Origin: Atopobium massiliense
Lineage (GTDB): Bacteria > Actinomycetota > Coriobacteriia > Coriobacteriales > Atopobiaceae
DNA length: 64,000 nt
Direction of reading: 5' to 3'
Assembly (NCBI GenBank): GCA_900343135.1
Contig: OPYK01000008.1
Location: 1-64,000, forward strand
Every line of letters begins with the position of its first letter. The stretch's first letter is position 1. The translations under genes were made by a program, and so were the position numbers. The notes under the pieces are model-generated. The model was not told the DNA's origin and searched no databases. It saw only the letters and a program-made list of their open reading frames with translations. Shown one piece after another: positions 35,664-43,391 of the stretch.

Positions 35664-36146
35664 ATGAGCGAACCCGATATTCTGCTTACAAGAATCGACA
35701 ATCGACTCATCCACGGCCAGGTAGGAATTACCTGGACGAAAACCATTGGCACCAACCTACTTTTGCTGGTAGATGATGATGTTGCACAGGACGGTGTCCT
35801 TCAGCAAATTATGACCCTCACCGCGAAGCAAGCGGGCGTTGACGTGCGTTTTTGGACAGTTGAGAAAACAATTTCAACCATTCACAAAGCATCGCCTCAG
35901 CAGCACATTTTTATTGTAGTAAAAACGCCTCACGTGGCACGTCAGCTGGTTGAAGGCGGCGTTAAGCTGGGCGAAATTAATGTTGGCAACATGCATTTTT
36001 CCGAAGGCAAATGGAGCATTTCAACAAAAGTGTACGTAAACCAGCAAGACCTCGACGACTTGCACGCGCTTGAGGACGCCGGCTGCAACGTATATATCCA
36101 AGATGTTCCTGGCGACAAAAAAGAGAGCGTAATCTACCAGCACTAA
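35664..36146 (+). CDS. PTS mannose-family EIIB
   Basis: The 160-residue cytosolic subunit begins MSEPDILLTRIDNRLIHGQV; His17 in RLIHGQV accepts phosphate from EIIA and passes it to the sugar. The VGNMHFSEGK segment is typical of EIIB of the mannose/N-acetylgalactosamine/sorbose group. EIIC and EIID follow, but no EIIA is present, nor any catabolic enzyme, so the sugar cannot be inferred. The last codons and stop are duplicated in tandem just downstream. Confidence 0.9.
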   Translation: MSEPDILLTRIDNRLIHGQVGITWTKTIGTNLLLLVDDDVAQDGVLQQIMTLTAKQAGVDVRFWTVEKTISTIHKASPQQHIFIVVKTPHVARQLVEGGVKLGEINVGNMHFSEGKWSISTKVYVNQQDLDDLHALEDAGCNVYIQDVPGDKKESVIYQH

Positions 36147-36157
36147 TGCAGCACTAA
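36136..36157 (+). repeat. 11-bp tandem duplication at the EIIB stop codon
   Basis: The unit cagcactaatg, which contains the last two codons (Gln-His) and the TAA stop of the EIIB gene, occurs twice in a row. A related pair of cgctggtaggcc units lies 30-60 bases further on. Confidence 0.75.
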
Positions 36158-36278
36158 TGCTGTTAGAGCACCCTAGCGTGCATACATGGTAACGCTGGTA
36201 GGCCACTATCGCTGGTAGGCCTCTAATACTGTGCAAAGCACCAGCAACACCCATTACAACAACTCGAAAGGAGTACCA

Positions 36279-37085
36279 ATGGCGATTACTCTTACGCAGG
36301 GCTGCCTTCTTGCAATTATGGCAGTTATCTGCGGTATCGACTTTTGGCTTGAAGGCCTGTACATATTTCGACCCATTATCGTTGCATCACTAACCGGCAT
36401 TATCCTAGGCGACCCCGTCCTTGGCATGATGTGCGGCGGTTTTTGCGAGCTGGCGTTTGCCGGCCTTACACCCGCAGGAGGAACCCAGCCGCCTAACCCC
36501 GTTTTAGCTGGTGTTATGTCGGTTGTTATTGCTTACACCACAAAAACTGAGGCTGCCGGCGCAATGGCGCTTGCTTTGCCGTTTAGTTTCCTTATGCAAT
36601 ACATCGTGCTATTTTGCTACTCCGCCTTTAGTGTGTTTATGGCAAAGGCCGACGAAGCTGCAAAACAGGCCGACTGCGCTACTATCGTCCGCATTAACGT
36701 GTTGTGCACGGCCATCGTGGCGGTGCTGTACGGCGTAGTTGTGTTCTTGTGCGCCTACGTTGCGCAAGACGCAATGAAATCCCTGGTAGAAAACCTGCCA
36801 GCATGGCTCTCGCATGGTTTCGAAATCGCTGGTGGCATTTTGCCTGCTGTTGGTTTTGCTATGCTGCTTAAAGTTATGTTCAAAAAGGAATTTTTGCCGT
36901 TTTTGCTCATTGGCTTTGTTATGGCATGCTTCATTACCTTTAGCAACCTGCTGCCCGAGGCAATAATCGGCCTAGCGCTTGCGCTGTTTGTGTACAACGT
37001 TGATCAAGCACGCGAAAAGGATATTAAAGAGGCTATCTCGCATGTAAGCGTAGCTGGAGCGGAGGGTGAAAACAATGGCATCTAA
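36279..37085 (+). CDS. PTS mannose-family EIIC
   Basis: The 268-residue membrane subunit starts MAITLTQGCLLAIMAVICGI after an AAAGGAG site. The GGFCELAFAGLTPAGGTQPP segment with the sugar-site Glu, and several hydrophobic helices, identify EIIC of the mannose family. It overlaps the EIID start by 11 bases, so the two are probably translated together. Confidence 0.9.
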   Translation: MAITLTQGCLLAIMAVICGIDFWLEGLYIFRPIIVASLTGIILGDPVLGMMCGGFCELAFAGLTPAGGTQPPNPVLAGVMSVVIAYTTKTEAAGAMALALPFSFLMQYIVLFCYSAFSVFMAKADEAAKQADCATIVRINVLCTAIVAVLYGVVVFLCAYVAQDAMKSLVENLPAWLSHGFEIAGGILPAVGFAMLLKVMFKKEFLPFLLIGFVMACFITFSNLLPEAIIGLALALFVYNVDQAREKDIKEAISHVSVAGAEGENNGI

Positions 37086-37932
37086 CGACATGAATCAAGC
37101 GCCGCAAACGCAGGAGCAAACGCAAGCACAAACGCAAAACACTGGTCACGTGCTTACAAACGCCGACATCACCAAGCTCGCATACCGCACCGTTCTGTTG
37201 CAAGCAGGCTTTAACTACGAGCGCATGCAAGCGGCTGGCTGGCTTCTCACGCAGCTTCCCTGCCTCAAAAAAATCTACAAGGACGATAAAGAGCAGCTCG
37301 CAGCCGCTATGTCCGACAACCTTGAGTTCATTAACACTAGCCCGCACATTGTTGGTTTTCTAAACGGTCTGCTTATCGCTATGGAAGAGGCGCACGAAAA
37401 CCGCTCCACCATTAAGGGTCTTAAGGTGGCGCTCTTTCCTCCCATTGCCGGTGTGGGCGACGCTATTTTTTGGTTTACGTTGCTGCCAATTCTTGCAGGC
37501 ATTTGCTCGTCGATGGCGCTTGAAGGCAACCCAACTGGTCCCGTGTTGTTCTTCTTGGTATACCTGGCGCTCTTTCTCATTCGTCCGCTTTGGACGCACC
37601 TGGGATACAACCTGGGTACCAAGGCAGTGTCTATGCTCAGCGACGCGTCGTTGCACATCAGCAAGGCGGCAACGGTGCTCGGCTGCACCGTTATTGGTGG
37701 TCTTATCGCGTCGTACGTGCACATTACCCTGCTGTGCGAGGTTCCCATTAACGACACGGTAACCCTCAACATTCAAAAAGATTTTCTTGATAAAATCTTT
37801 CCGAATCTTCTGCCGTTTGGCTACGTATTTTTGCTGTATTTCCTGCTTACGAAGAAGCGTGCTAACCCCATCGTTCTCATTGTGATTACGTTTGTGCTGG
37901 CTATTGTACTTTCCTTCTTTGGCATTTTATAG
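37075..37932 (+). CDS. PTS mannose-family EIID
   Basis: The 285-residue subunit completes the EIIC-EIID transport complex. It has the diagnostic GFNYERMQAAGWL segment and EFINTSPHIVGFLNGLLIAM, then GVGDAIFWFTLLPI and C-terminal hydrophobic helices. A Gln/Thr-rich N-terminal stretch precedes the conserved part. ATG 37075 (GGAGG nine bases upstream) is preferred to GTG 37066. It is the last gene before a shared terminator with rpsJ. Confidence 0.9.
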   Translation: MASNDMNQAPQTQEQTQAQTQNTGHVLTNADITKLAYRTVLLQAGFNYERMQAAGWLLTQLPCLKKIYKDDKEQLAAAMSDNLEFINTSPHIVGFLNGLLIAMEEAHENRSTIKGLKVALFPPIAGVGDAIFWFTLLPILAGICSSMALEGNPTGPVLFFLVYLALFLIRPLWTHLGYNLGTKAVSMLSDASLHISKAATVLGCTVIGGLIASYVHITLLCEVPINDTVTLNIQKDFLDKIFPNLLPFGYVFLLYFLLTKKRANPIVLIVITFVLAIVLSFFGIL

Positions 37933-38005
37933 CGTCGCTCACGCGCGTGGCAGGTGCAGAGCGCCGGTCACGCGCGCGTTTAGTGCACAGTAAGAGCGCA
38001 GTAAA

Positions 38006-38050
38006 GAAAACCCCCGCTGTGGAGCATGTACACCACAACGGGGGTTTGTT
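38006..38050. terminator. Bidirectional terminator between PTS operon and rpsJ
   Basis: Arms 38008-38022 and 38033-38047 pair at 14 of 15 positions. The plus-strand product continues TTTGTTTTG and the minus-strand product TTTTCTTT, so it can stop both the PTS operon and the rpsL-rpsG-fusA-rpsJ operon. Confidence 0.85.
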
Positions 38051-38091
38051 TTGCCTTTAATTAGGACCAAGCAACAACGCAAGCTTAAAAC

Positions 38092-38400
38092 CTAGAGCTT
38101 AATGTTAATGTCTACACCAGCAGGCAAGTCCATACGCATAAGCGCGTCAACGGTGCTCGAGCTTGGGTCGAGAATGTCGATAAGGCGTTTGTGCGTGCGC
38201 ATTTCAAACTCTTCACGAGAGTCTTTGTCCTTGTGCGGCGAACGAATAACGGTGTACAGGTTGCGCTCAGTTGGCAGGGGTACCGGACCCGAAACGCGTG
38301 CACCAGTTTTTTGTGCGGTGTCTACAATAAGCTTTGAGGACTGATCTACTACTTCGTGATCATAGCCCTTGAGGCGAATTCTAATCTTTTGGCTTGACAC
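38092..38400 (-). CDS. rpsJ: 30S ribosomal protein S10
   Basis: S10 is a 30S head protein and a NusB partner in transcription antitermination. The 102-residue product starts [20 protein letters not shown] and has GPVPLPTE and the RTHKRLIDI block. It is the last gene of the rpsL-rpsG-fusA-rpsJ operon and is followed by a terminator; in most bacteria rplC would follow directly, but here it is 32 kb away. Confidence 0.97.
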   Translation of the reverse strand: MSSQKIRIRLKGYDHEVVDQSSKLIVDTAQKTGARVSGPVPLPTERNLYTVIRSPHKDKDSREEFEMRTHKRLIDILDPSSSTVDALMRMDLPAGVDINIKL

Positions 38401-38453
38401 TTCAATACCTCCATTACAATGCAGCGCTCAGCTGCGTTAGGCTACGAATACTA

Positions 38454-40547
38454 CTAGGCGTTTGCGCCCGATTTAGAAACAATTTGCTCACGAATGCTCT
38501 TTGGAACAGCCTCATATGAGTCGAATTGCATGGTGTAAGACGCACGTCCTTGCGTTTGCGAACGAAGGTCGGTTGCATAACCAAACATCTCACCTAATGG
38601 CACCTTCGCACGAATAAGCTTGGTGTTTGCTCGATCTTCCATACCTTCAATCTTACCGCGGCGGCTCGTAAGGTTACCCATTACGTCGCCCATGTACTGC
38701 TCAGGTGTTTCTACAACAACCAACTCAATTGGCTCGAGCAACACAGGGTCGGACTGCTGCAATGCAGCCTTAATTGCCATAGAACCAGCAATCTTAAAGG
38801 CAGCCTCTGAGGAGTCGACCTCGTGGTACGAACCTTCAACGAGAGTAACCTTAAGGTCTTGTACAGGATAGCCTGCAATAACACCAGAGGTAAGTGCCTC
38901 TTGAATACCCTTGTCAACAGAAGGAATGTACTCTTTTGGAATACAACCACCAACAGTTGCATCTACAAACTCGTAACCAAAGCCGGCTTCTTTTGGCTCG
39001 AGGTCGATGATGGCGTCACCATACTGACCACGACCACCAGACTGGCGAACGAATTTACCCTGAACATGTTTAACCTCGTGACCAGCGGTTTCACGGTAGG
39101 CAACCTGTGGCTTACCTACGTTGCAGTCTACGTGGAATTCACGGCGCAAACGGTCGACAATAATCTCAAGGTGAAGCTCACCCATACCAGCAATAATCGT
39201 TTGACCGGTTTCGTGGTCGGTGTGAACCTGGAAGGTTGGGTCTTCTTCGGCAAGTTTAGCCAAACCAACGCTCATCTTGTCCTGCTCAGCCTTCGTTTTT
39301 GGCTCAACAGCAACGTCGATAACAGGGTCGGCAAAGTCGATGGACTCAAGCACGATTGCGTGTTTTTCGTCGCAAAGCGTATCGCCCGTTTGAGTGTTTT
39401 TAAGACCAACGCAGGCAACAATGTCGCCGGCGGAGCACTCGTCACGGTCTACACGGTCGTTTGCGTTCATCTCAAGAATACGACCCAAACGCTCGCGGTT
39501 GTCTTTAACCGAGTTGTACACGTAGCTACCGGATTCAGCCTGGCCAGAGTACACGCGGATGTAGGTAAGCTTACCTACAAATGGGTCGGTCATAATCTTA
39601 AATGCAAGTGCGCTAAAGGGCTCTTTTGGATCGGCGTGACGAACAGCGTCGTTGCCCTTGAGGTCTTTACCATCAATTTCAGTAACATCGAGTGGTGAAG
39701 GCAAGTAATCAACAACGGCGTCGAGCAGCTCCTGAATACCCTTGTTTTTGTATGCAGAACCAACAAAAACAGGGTTAAGATCGCCAGCAAGAACACCCTT
39801 GCGGATTGCAGCCTTAAGGACAGCTACATCAATGTCGCCCTCTTCGAGAACAGCTTCCATAAGCTCATCGGAGAAGTTTGAAGCAGCGTCGAGCAGCATT
39901 TCGCGACGCTCTTGAGCAACGTCGAGGAATTCGTCTGGAATAGCGTCCATAACCTCGGGGTAAATCATGCCCTTTGCGTCTTCCTTAAAGTCCCATGCTT
40001 CCATGGTAACAAGGTCGATAAGACCCCAGAAGTTAGACTCAGCGCCCATTGGGATTTGCGCAGCTACTGCATTTGCGCCCAAGCGGTCTTTCATGGTTTC
40101 GATTGCATGGAAGAAGTCGGCACCAACGCGGTCGTACTTGTTGATAAATGCAATACAAGGTACACCGTAGTTTGAAGCCTGACGCCATACGGTTTCTGAT
40201 TGGGGCTGTACGCCTGCTACTGCGTCGAACACGGCAACAGCACCGTCGAGAACACGCAAGCAGCGCTCAACTTCAGCGGTAAAGTCTACGTGACCCGGGG
40301 TGTCGATGATTTGAATTACGTGGTCTTTCCAAAAACAGGTAGTTGCAGCAGAGGTAATGGTTACACCACGCTCTTGCTCCTGAACCATCCAGTCCATGGT
40401 AGCTGCACCATCGTGAACTTCACCAATCTTGTGCGTTTTACCTGTGTAGTACAAAATACGCTCGGTAGTGGTGGTCTTACCTGCATCGATATGCGCCATG
40501 ATACCAATGTTACGAAGATCTTCGAGCTTATACTTAACTTTTGCCAT
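38454..40547 (-). CDS. fusA: Elongation factor G
   Basis: EF-G drives translocation on the ribosome with GTP hydrolysis. The 697-residue product has all G motifs: [19 protein letters not shown] (P loop), [11 protein letters not shown] (switch I region), DTPGHVDF (G3), NKYDRVGAD (G4; the usual Met is Tyr), then domains II-V, including the [16 protein letters not shown] region. Full length. It lies between rpsG and rpsJ and no tuf is adjacent here. Confidence 0.98.
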   Translation of the reverse strand: MAKVKYKLEDLRNIGIMAHIDAGKTTTTERILYYTGKTHKIGEVHDGAATMDWMVQEQERGVTITSAATTCFWKDHVIQIIDTPGHVDFTAEVERCLRVLDGAVAVFDAVAGVQPQSETVWRQASNYGVPCIAFINKYDRVGADFFHAIETMKDRLGANAVAAQIPMGAESNFWGLIDLVTMEAWDFKEDAKGMIYPEVMDAIPDEFLDVAQERREMLLDAASNFSDELMEAVLEEGDIDVAVLKAAIRKGVLAGDLNPVFVGSAYKNKGIQELLDAVVDYLPSPLDVTEIDGKDLKGNDAVRHADPKEPFSALAFKIMTDPFVGKLTYIRVYSGQAESGSYVYNSVKDNRERLGRILEMNANDRVDRDECSAGDIVACVGLKNTQTGDTLCDEKHAIVLESIDFADPVIDVAVEPKTKAEQDKMSVGLAKLAEEDPTFQVHTDHETGQTIIAGMGELHLEIIVDRLRREFHVDCNVGKPQVAYRETAGHEVKHVQGKFVRQSGGRGQYGDAIIDLEPKEAGFGYEFVDATVGGCIPKEYIPSVDKGIQEALTSGVIAGYPVQDLKVTLVEGSYHEVDSSEAAFKIAGSMAIKAALQQSDPVLLEPIELVVVETPEQYMGDVMGNLTSRRGKIEGMEDRANTKLIRAKVPLGEMFGYATDLRSQTQGRASYTMQFDSYEAVPKSIREQIVSKSGANA

Positions 40548-40583
40548 CTATGAACTACTTTCTTTGCGTTGAGGGTAACGGTA

Positions 40584-41054
40584 TTAGAAACGATAGTGCG
40601 AGAAGGCGCGGTTTGCCTCTGCCATCTTAAAGAGGTCCTCGCGCTTTTTAACGGACGATCCAACACCATTTGCTGAGTCCATAATTTCGTGAGCGAGGCG
40701 CTCTACCATGGTTTTTTCTTTGCGTGAGCGAGAAAAACCAACAAGCCAGCGGATAGCAAGCGTGGTTGCACGACGAGAATTTACTTCCATAGGAACCTGG
40801 TATGTAGCACCACCAACACGCTTAGGTTTTACCTCAATTGTGGGGCGTACATTGTCCATAGCTTTTTTGAACACGGCAAGAGCGTCTTGCTCGGTATTTT
40901 GCTTAATGTAATCGAAAGCACCGTATACAATGCGCTCGGCTACCGATTTTTTACCATCCAAAAGTACCTTGTTAATAAGCTGAGTAACAAGGCGATTGTT
41001 ATAAACTGCGTCCGGCAAAACCTCTCTGCGGACTGCGGCTGAACGACGTGGCAT
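40584..41054 (-). CDS. rpsG: 30S ribosomal protein S7
   Basis: S7 nucleates assembly of the 30S head and contacts E-site tRNA. The 156-residue product starts [20 protein letters not shown] after AAAGGAG, and has [31 protein letters not shown]-like ([19 protein letters not shown]) and [21 protein letters not shown] longer open frame upstream is rejected. It follows rpsL after about 90 bases. Confidence 0.97.
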   Translation of the reverse strand: MPRRSAAVRREVLPDAVYNNRLVTQLINKVLLDGKKSVAERIVYGAFDYIKQNTEQDALAVFKKAMDNVRPTIEVKPKRVGGATYQVPMEVNSRRATTLAIRWLVGFSRSRKEKTMVERLAHEIMDSANGVGSSVKKREDLFKMAEANRAFSHYRF

Positions 41055-41144
41055 ATTGTTCTCCTTTTGTTGTTGTGCTGCGCGACATTCGCCCATACAC
41101 AACGCTATCGAATATCAACTAAAACGCAGCATTGCTGCAGGTGG

Positions 41145-41519
41145 TTATTCCTTAGGACGCTTTGCGCCGTAGCGAGAACGTGCCTTTTTGCGGTCTTGAA
41201 CTGCTGCACAGTCGAATGCACCGCGGATGATTTTATAACGAACACCAGGAAGGTCGCGAACACGACCACCACGGATAAGCACAATTGAGTGCTCCTGGAG
41301 GTTGTGACCTTCACCTGGGATGTATGCGGTTACTTCGATACCATTTACCAAACGTACACGAGCAACCTTACGAAGTGCTGAGTTAGGCTTTTTTGGCGTT
41401 GTAGTAAACACACGAGTGCATACTCCACGCTTTTGAGGGTTGTGCTGAAGGGCAGCGTTTTTAGACTTTGCTTTGTGAGTAACGCGTCCCTGGCGTACAA
41501 GCTGATTAATTGTAGGCAA
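41145..41519 (-). CDS. rpsL: 30S ribosomal protein S12
   Basis: S12 controls decoding accuracy at the A site. The start is a TTG (41517-41519) with AAGGAG upstream; the product of 124 residues begins [33 protein letters not shown] (Lys43 retained) and [13 protein letters not shown] are present; the residue at 88 is Arg, where E. coli has Lys. Substitution of that Lys by Arg is a known streptomycin-resistance change. It is the first gene of the rpsL-rpsG-fusA-rpsJ operon. Confidence 0.96.
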   Translation of the reverse strand: MPTINQLVRQGRVTHKAKSKNAALQHNPQKRGVCTRVFTTTPKKPNSALRKVARVRLVNGIEVTAYIPGEGHNLQEHSIVLIRGGRVRDLPGVRYKIIRGAFDCAAVQDRKKARSRYGAKRPKE

Positions 41520-41904
41520 AGCTTTCTCCTTACTAGAAGATACAGATGAGCGGCGCGCGAGCACCTATGTATCACAAGTTTGTGCAGCACCACAACTTGA
41601 GATTGTCGAGTTTAATTATGAAGCAAGTGAATCTTGGGGCAAACGATAAAGCGGATGAACACGTGCTCATCGTTTGCGCTGAAAAACTACGGCTGCCGAA
41701 GCGGGCTCTTTGTGTGCGTGCACGATTGTGCGCGATTATGCACGATTGTGCGCGACGAGCCGCTCCACGAGGAGCGTAGCATTCACTCACGATTTTCATA
41801 AGCGGATGAATTTTACGCCGAATATGCGCATATGTCAAAAGTACGCGCAGCCGGGCGTAGCCATACTTCACAACTCCTCTACATTGCTGCGGGCGTTGTA
41901 GAAC
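41520..41904. other. Upstream region of the rpsL operon with repeats and hairpins
   Basis: No gene is supported. Visible elements are a hairpin with 9-bp arms GCAAACGAT/ATCGTTTGC (41639-41677), a 16-bp direct repeat gcacgattgtgcgcga (41720-41735 and 41740-41755), a GCTCC/GGAGC hairpin near 41765 and two copies of aagcggatgaa. A weak promoter for rpsL (TTGTGG, 18 bases, TACATA on the minus strand, about 41570-41600) is possible. Confidence 0.45.
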
Positions 41905-41958
41905 GTGTTATTCAGCAGGCGTGTTATTCAGCAGGTGTGTTATTCAGCAGGCGTGTTA
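41905..41958. repeat. 16-bp tandem repeat covering the 3' end of the cupin gene
   Basis: The unit gtgttattcagcaggc occurs three times (one substitution) and a partial fourth begins at 41953. Part of it encodes the last codons and TAA stop of the cupin gene. The layout mirrors the 16-bp repeat at the transketolase gene end. Confidence 0.9.
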
Positions 41959-42281
41959 ATCATCACCAATTGCACGCACGAATTTTCGTGCGCGGAAAGT
42001 GCATGCGGTGCGCCTGGCGCCAAATACACACTGTCACCTGCATGCATGTGCGATACTACGCCTTCAACCGTAAAATCAACGGCACCCGAAAGCAGCGTTA
42101 CCACAACCGCACGCGGGGACGTATGCTCAGTAAGCGCCTCGCCTGCCGCTATTGCCAAATAGGTGAGCTGAAACAAATCATTATCAATGGGAACTTTAGA
42201 AACAATGCTTTTACCTGCATAAACGGTGTTGGGCAGCACGTCTACAAACGACTGTGACGTTCCATATTGAGCGTTTGACAT
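41940..42281 (-). CDS. Small cupin-domain protein
   Basis: The 113-residue product starts MSNAQYGTSQSFVDVLPNTV, with AGGAA upstream of the ATG at 42281. A single cupin barrel is visible: GEALTEHTSPRAVVVTLLSG (motif 1) and GDSVYLAPGAPHALSAHEN (motif 2) with possible His metal ligands. Such small cupins bind or sense ligands or isomerise sugars; no specific role is assigned. It is 92 bases downstream of the methyltransferase gene and probably co-transcribed. Confidence 0.8.
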   Translation of the reverse strand: MSNAQYGTSQSFVDVLPNTVYAGKSIVSKVPIDNDLFQLTYLAIAAGEALTEHTSPRAVVVTLLSGAVDFTVEGVVSHMHAGDSVYLAPGAPHALSAHENSCVQLVMINTPAE

Positions 42282-42373
42282 ATGGTTCCTTTCTTCAAAA
42301 AAACATGGAGATGCAAGCATGGTGGAAGTTCTACGAGCATAGCACACGTTACGACTGCGCAACAAACCCCACG

Positions 42374-43195
42374 TTACTTGCGCTTTTTTGCAACAAACGC
42401 AATGCCGGCAAGGTTGTCGTGATGGCGGGTAAACACGCTGCGCATTTCCATCACACGCTTGCGTGCACCAGGAATAGTAAGGACGTTGCGCATAATGCGA
42501 ATAGCGCCACAAATACCCTCATCGGCTATGGTACGCTGCGGATTTAGCAAGTCCATAGGCGCAGAATTTGTCCACACAACATCAAGGCCGGCACCTTCAA
42601 GCAGCTGCTTCCACTCCGAAGCGCGCAGCGGCTTTGCGTTAACGCGAATCGCACGCGACACATCAGCCTTAATTTCTACTGCCTTTTCTTCGTTGAGCGT
42701 ATCGGGTTTAAGACCAAGCTCATGGCTCACAAAATACCCACCCGTACGCAAGATACGAGCAACTTCACGCAAAATTTGCGCTTTATGCTCAGGCGTTTGC
42801 ATCGTAAGCATGGCTTCGCACACGCACACGTCGCACGACTCGGCCTCAAGGCCAGTATCCTCGGCCATCGCCTGCTTGCAGGTGCCCTTATCGCCCACCA
42901 AATTGCGGACAATCGCCACTGAGTCGGCATTTGCATCAATACCCGTGTAATAGCTTGGCTTTTGCGCCATTATTTCCTGCGCGGTGCGCCCAATGCCACA
43001 CGCCAGCTCAACTACCTGCTTGCCAGGAATGTGCGCATGAGAAAGCGCCTCTTGCGTAAGTGCAAGTCCGCCAGGACGAAGAACACGCTTGCCCAGGCGC
43101 GCAAGCAGCCAGTGACCCGGTACATTTTCGATAGACTTATCTTCAAACTGCGGTGTTGCATTTTGCGATTTTGCATTTTGTGACTTTACATCCAT
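42374..43195 (-). CDS. Class I SAM-dependent methyltransferase
   Basis: The 273-residue product starts MDVKSQNAKSQNATPQFEDK after AAAGGAG. The Rossmann-type SAM-binding motif I is QVVELACGIGRTAQEIM (about 60-76), with GIDANADS as motif II and a downstream DVCVCEAMLTMQ segment. It resembles ubiquinone/sterol-type or small-molecule methyltransferases, but the substrate is not identifiable. An N-terminal repeat of KSQNA is visible. It lies between the rpoC terminator and the cupin gene, so it has its own promoter. Confidence 0.85.
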   Translation of the reverse strand: MDVKSQNAKSQNATPQFEDKSIENVPGHWLLARLGKRVLRPGGLALTQEALSHAHIPGKQVVELACGIGRTAQEIMAQKPSYYTGIDANADSVAIVRNLVGDKGTCKQAMAEDTGLEAESCDVCVCEAMLTMQTPEHKAQILREVARILRTGGYFVSHELGLKPDTLNEEKAVEIKADVSRAIRVNAKPLRASEWKQLLEGAGLDVVWTNSAPMDLLNPQRTIADEGICGAIRIMRNVLTIPGARKRVMEMRSVFTRHHDNLAGIAFVAKKRK

Positions 43196-43270
43196 GTGAA
43201 CTCCTTTACTAGGCATTTATCAGTAGTTACCCACACGCAACTTTTTTAATCACACGCGCACACGACGCAC

Positions 43271-43307
43271 AAAAAAACCGGCTATCCACGTGTGTGGACA
43301 GCCGGTT
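43271..43307 (-). terminator. Intrinsic terminator of rpoBC
   Basis: Arms 43276-43289 and 43294-43307 pair at 13 of 14 positions with a 4-base loop, and the minus-strand product ends in seven U. It lies about 85 bases past rpoC and separates rpoBC from the methyltransferase genes. Confidence 0.88.
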
Positions 43308-43350
43308 GTACTGCATAAAGCAAAGGCGTTAAAGAAAGCGCCGCAAATCG

Positions 43351-43378
43351 AGCACTAAGCACTAAGCACTAAGCACTA
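43351..43378. repeat. Four tandem 7-bp repeats after rpoC
   Basis: The unit agcacta occurs four times without a mismatch between the rpoC stop and its terminator. Confidence 0.9.
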
Positions 43379-43391
43379 CGCTCAAACACCA

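Noticed and set aside
5988-38091. Prophage or conjugative element as the origin of the accessory region
   Set aside because: No integrase, capsid, terminase, relaxase or secretion genes are visible, and the content is ordinary sugar transport and surface proteins.
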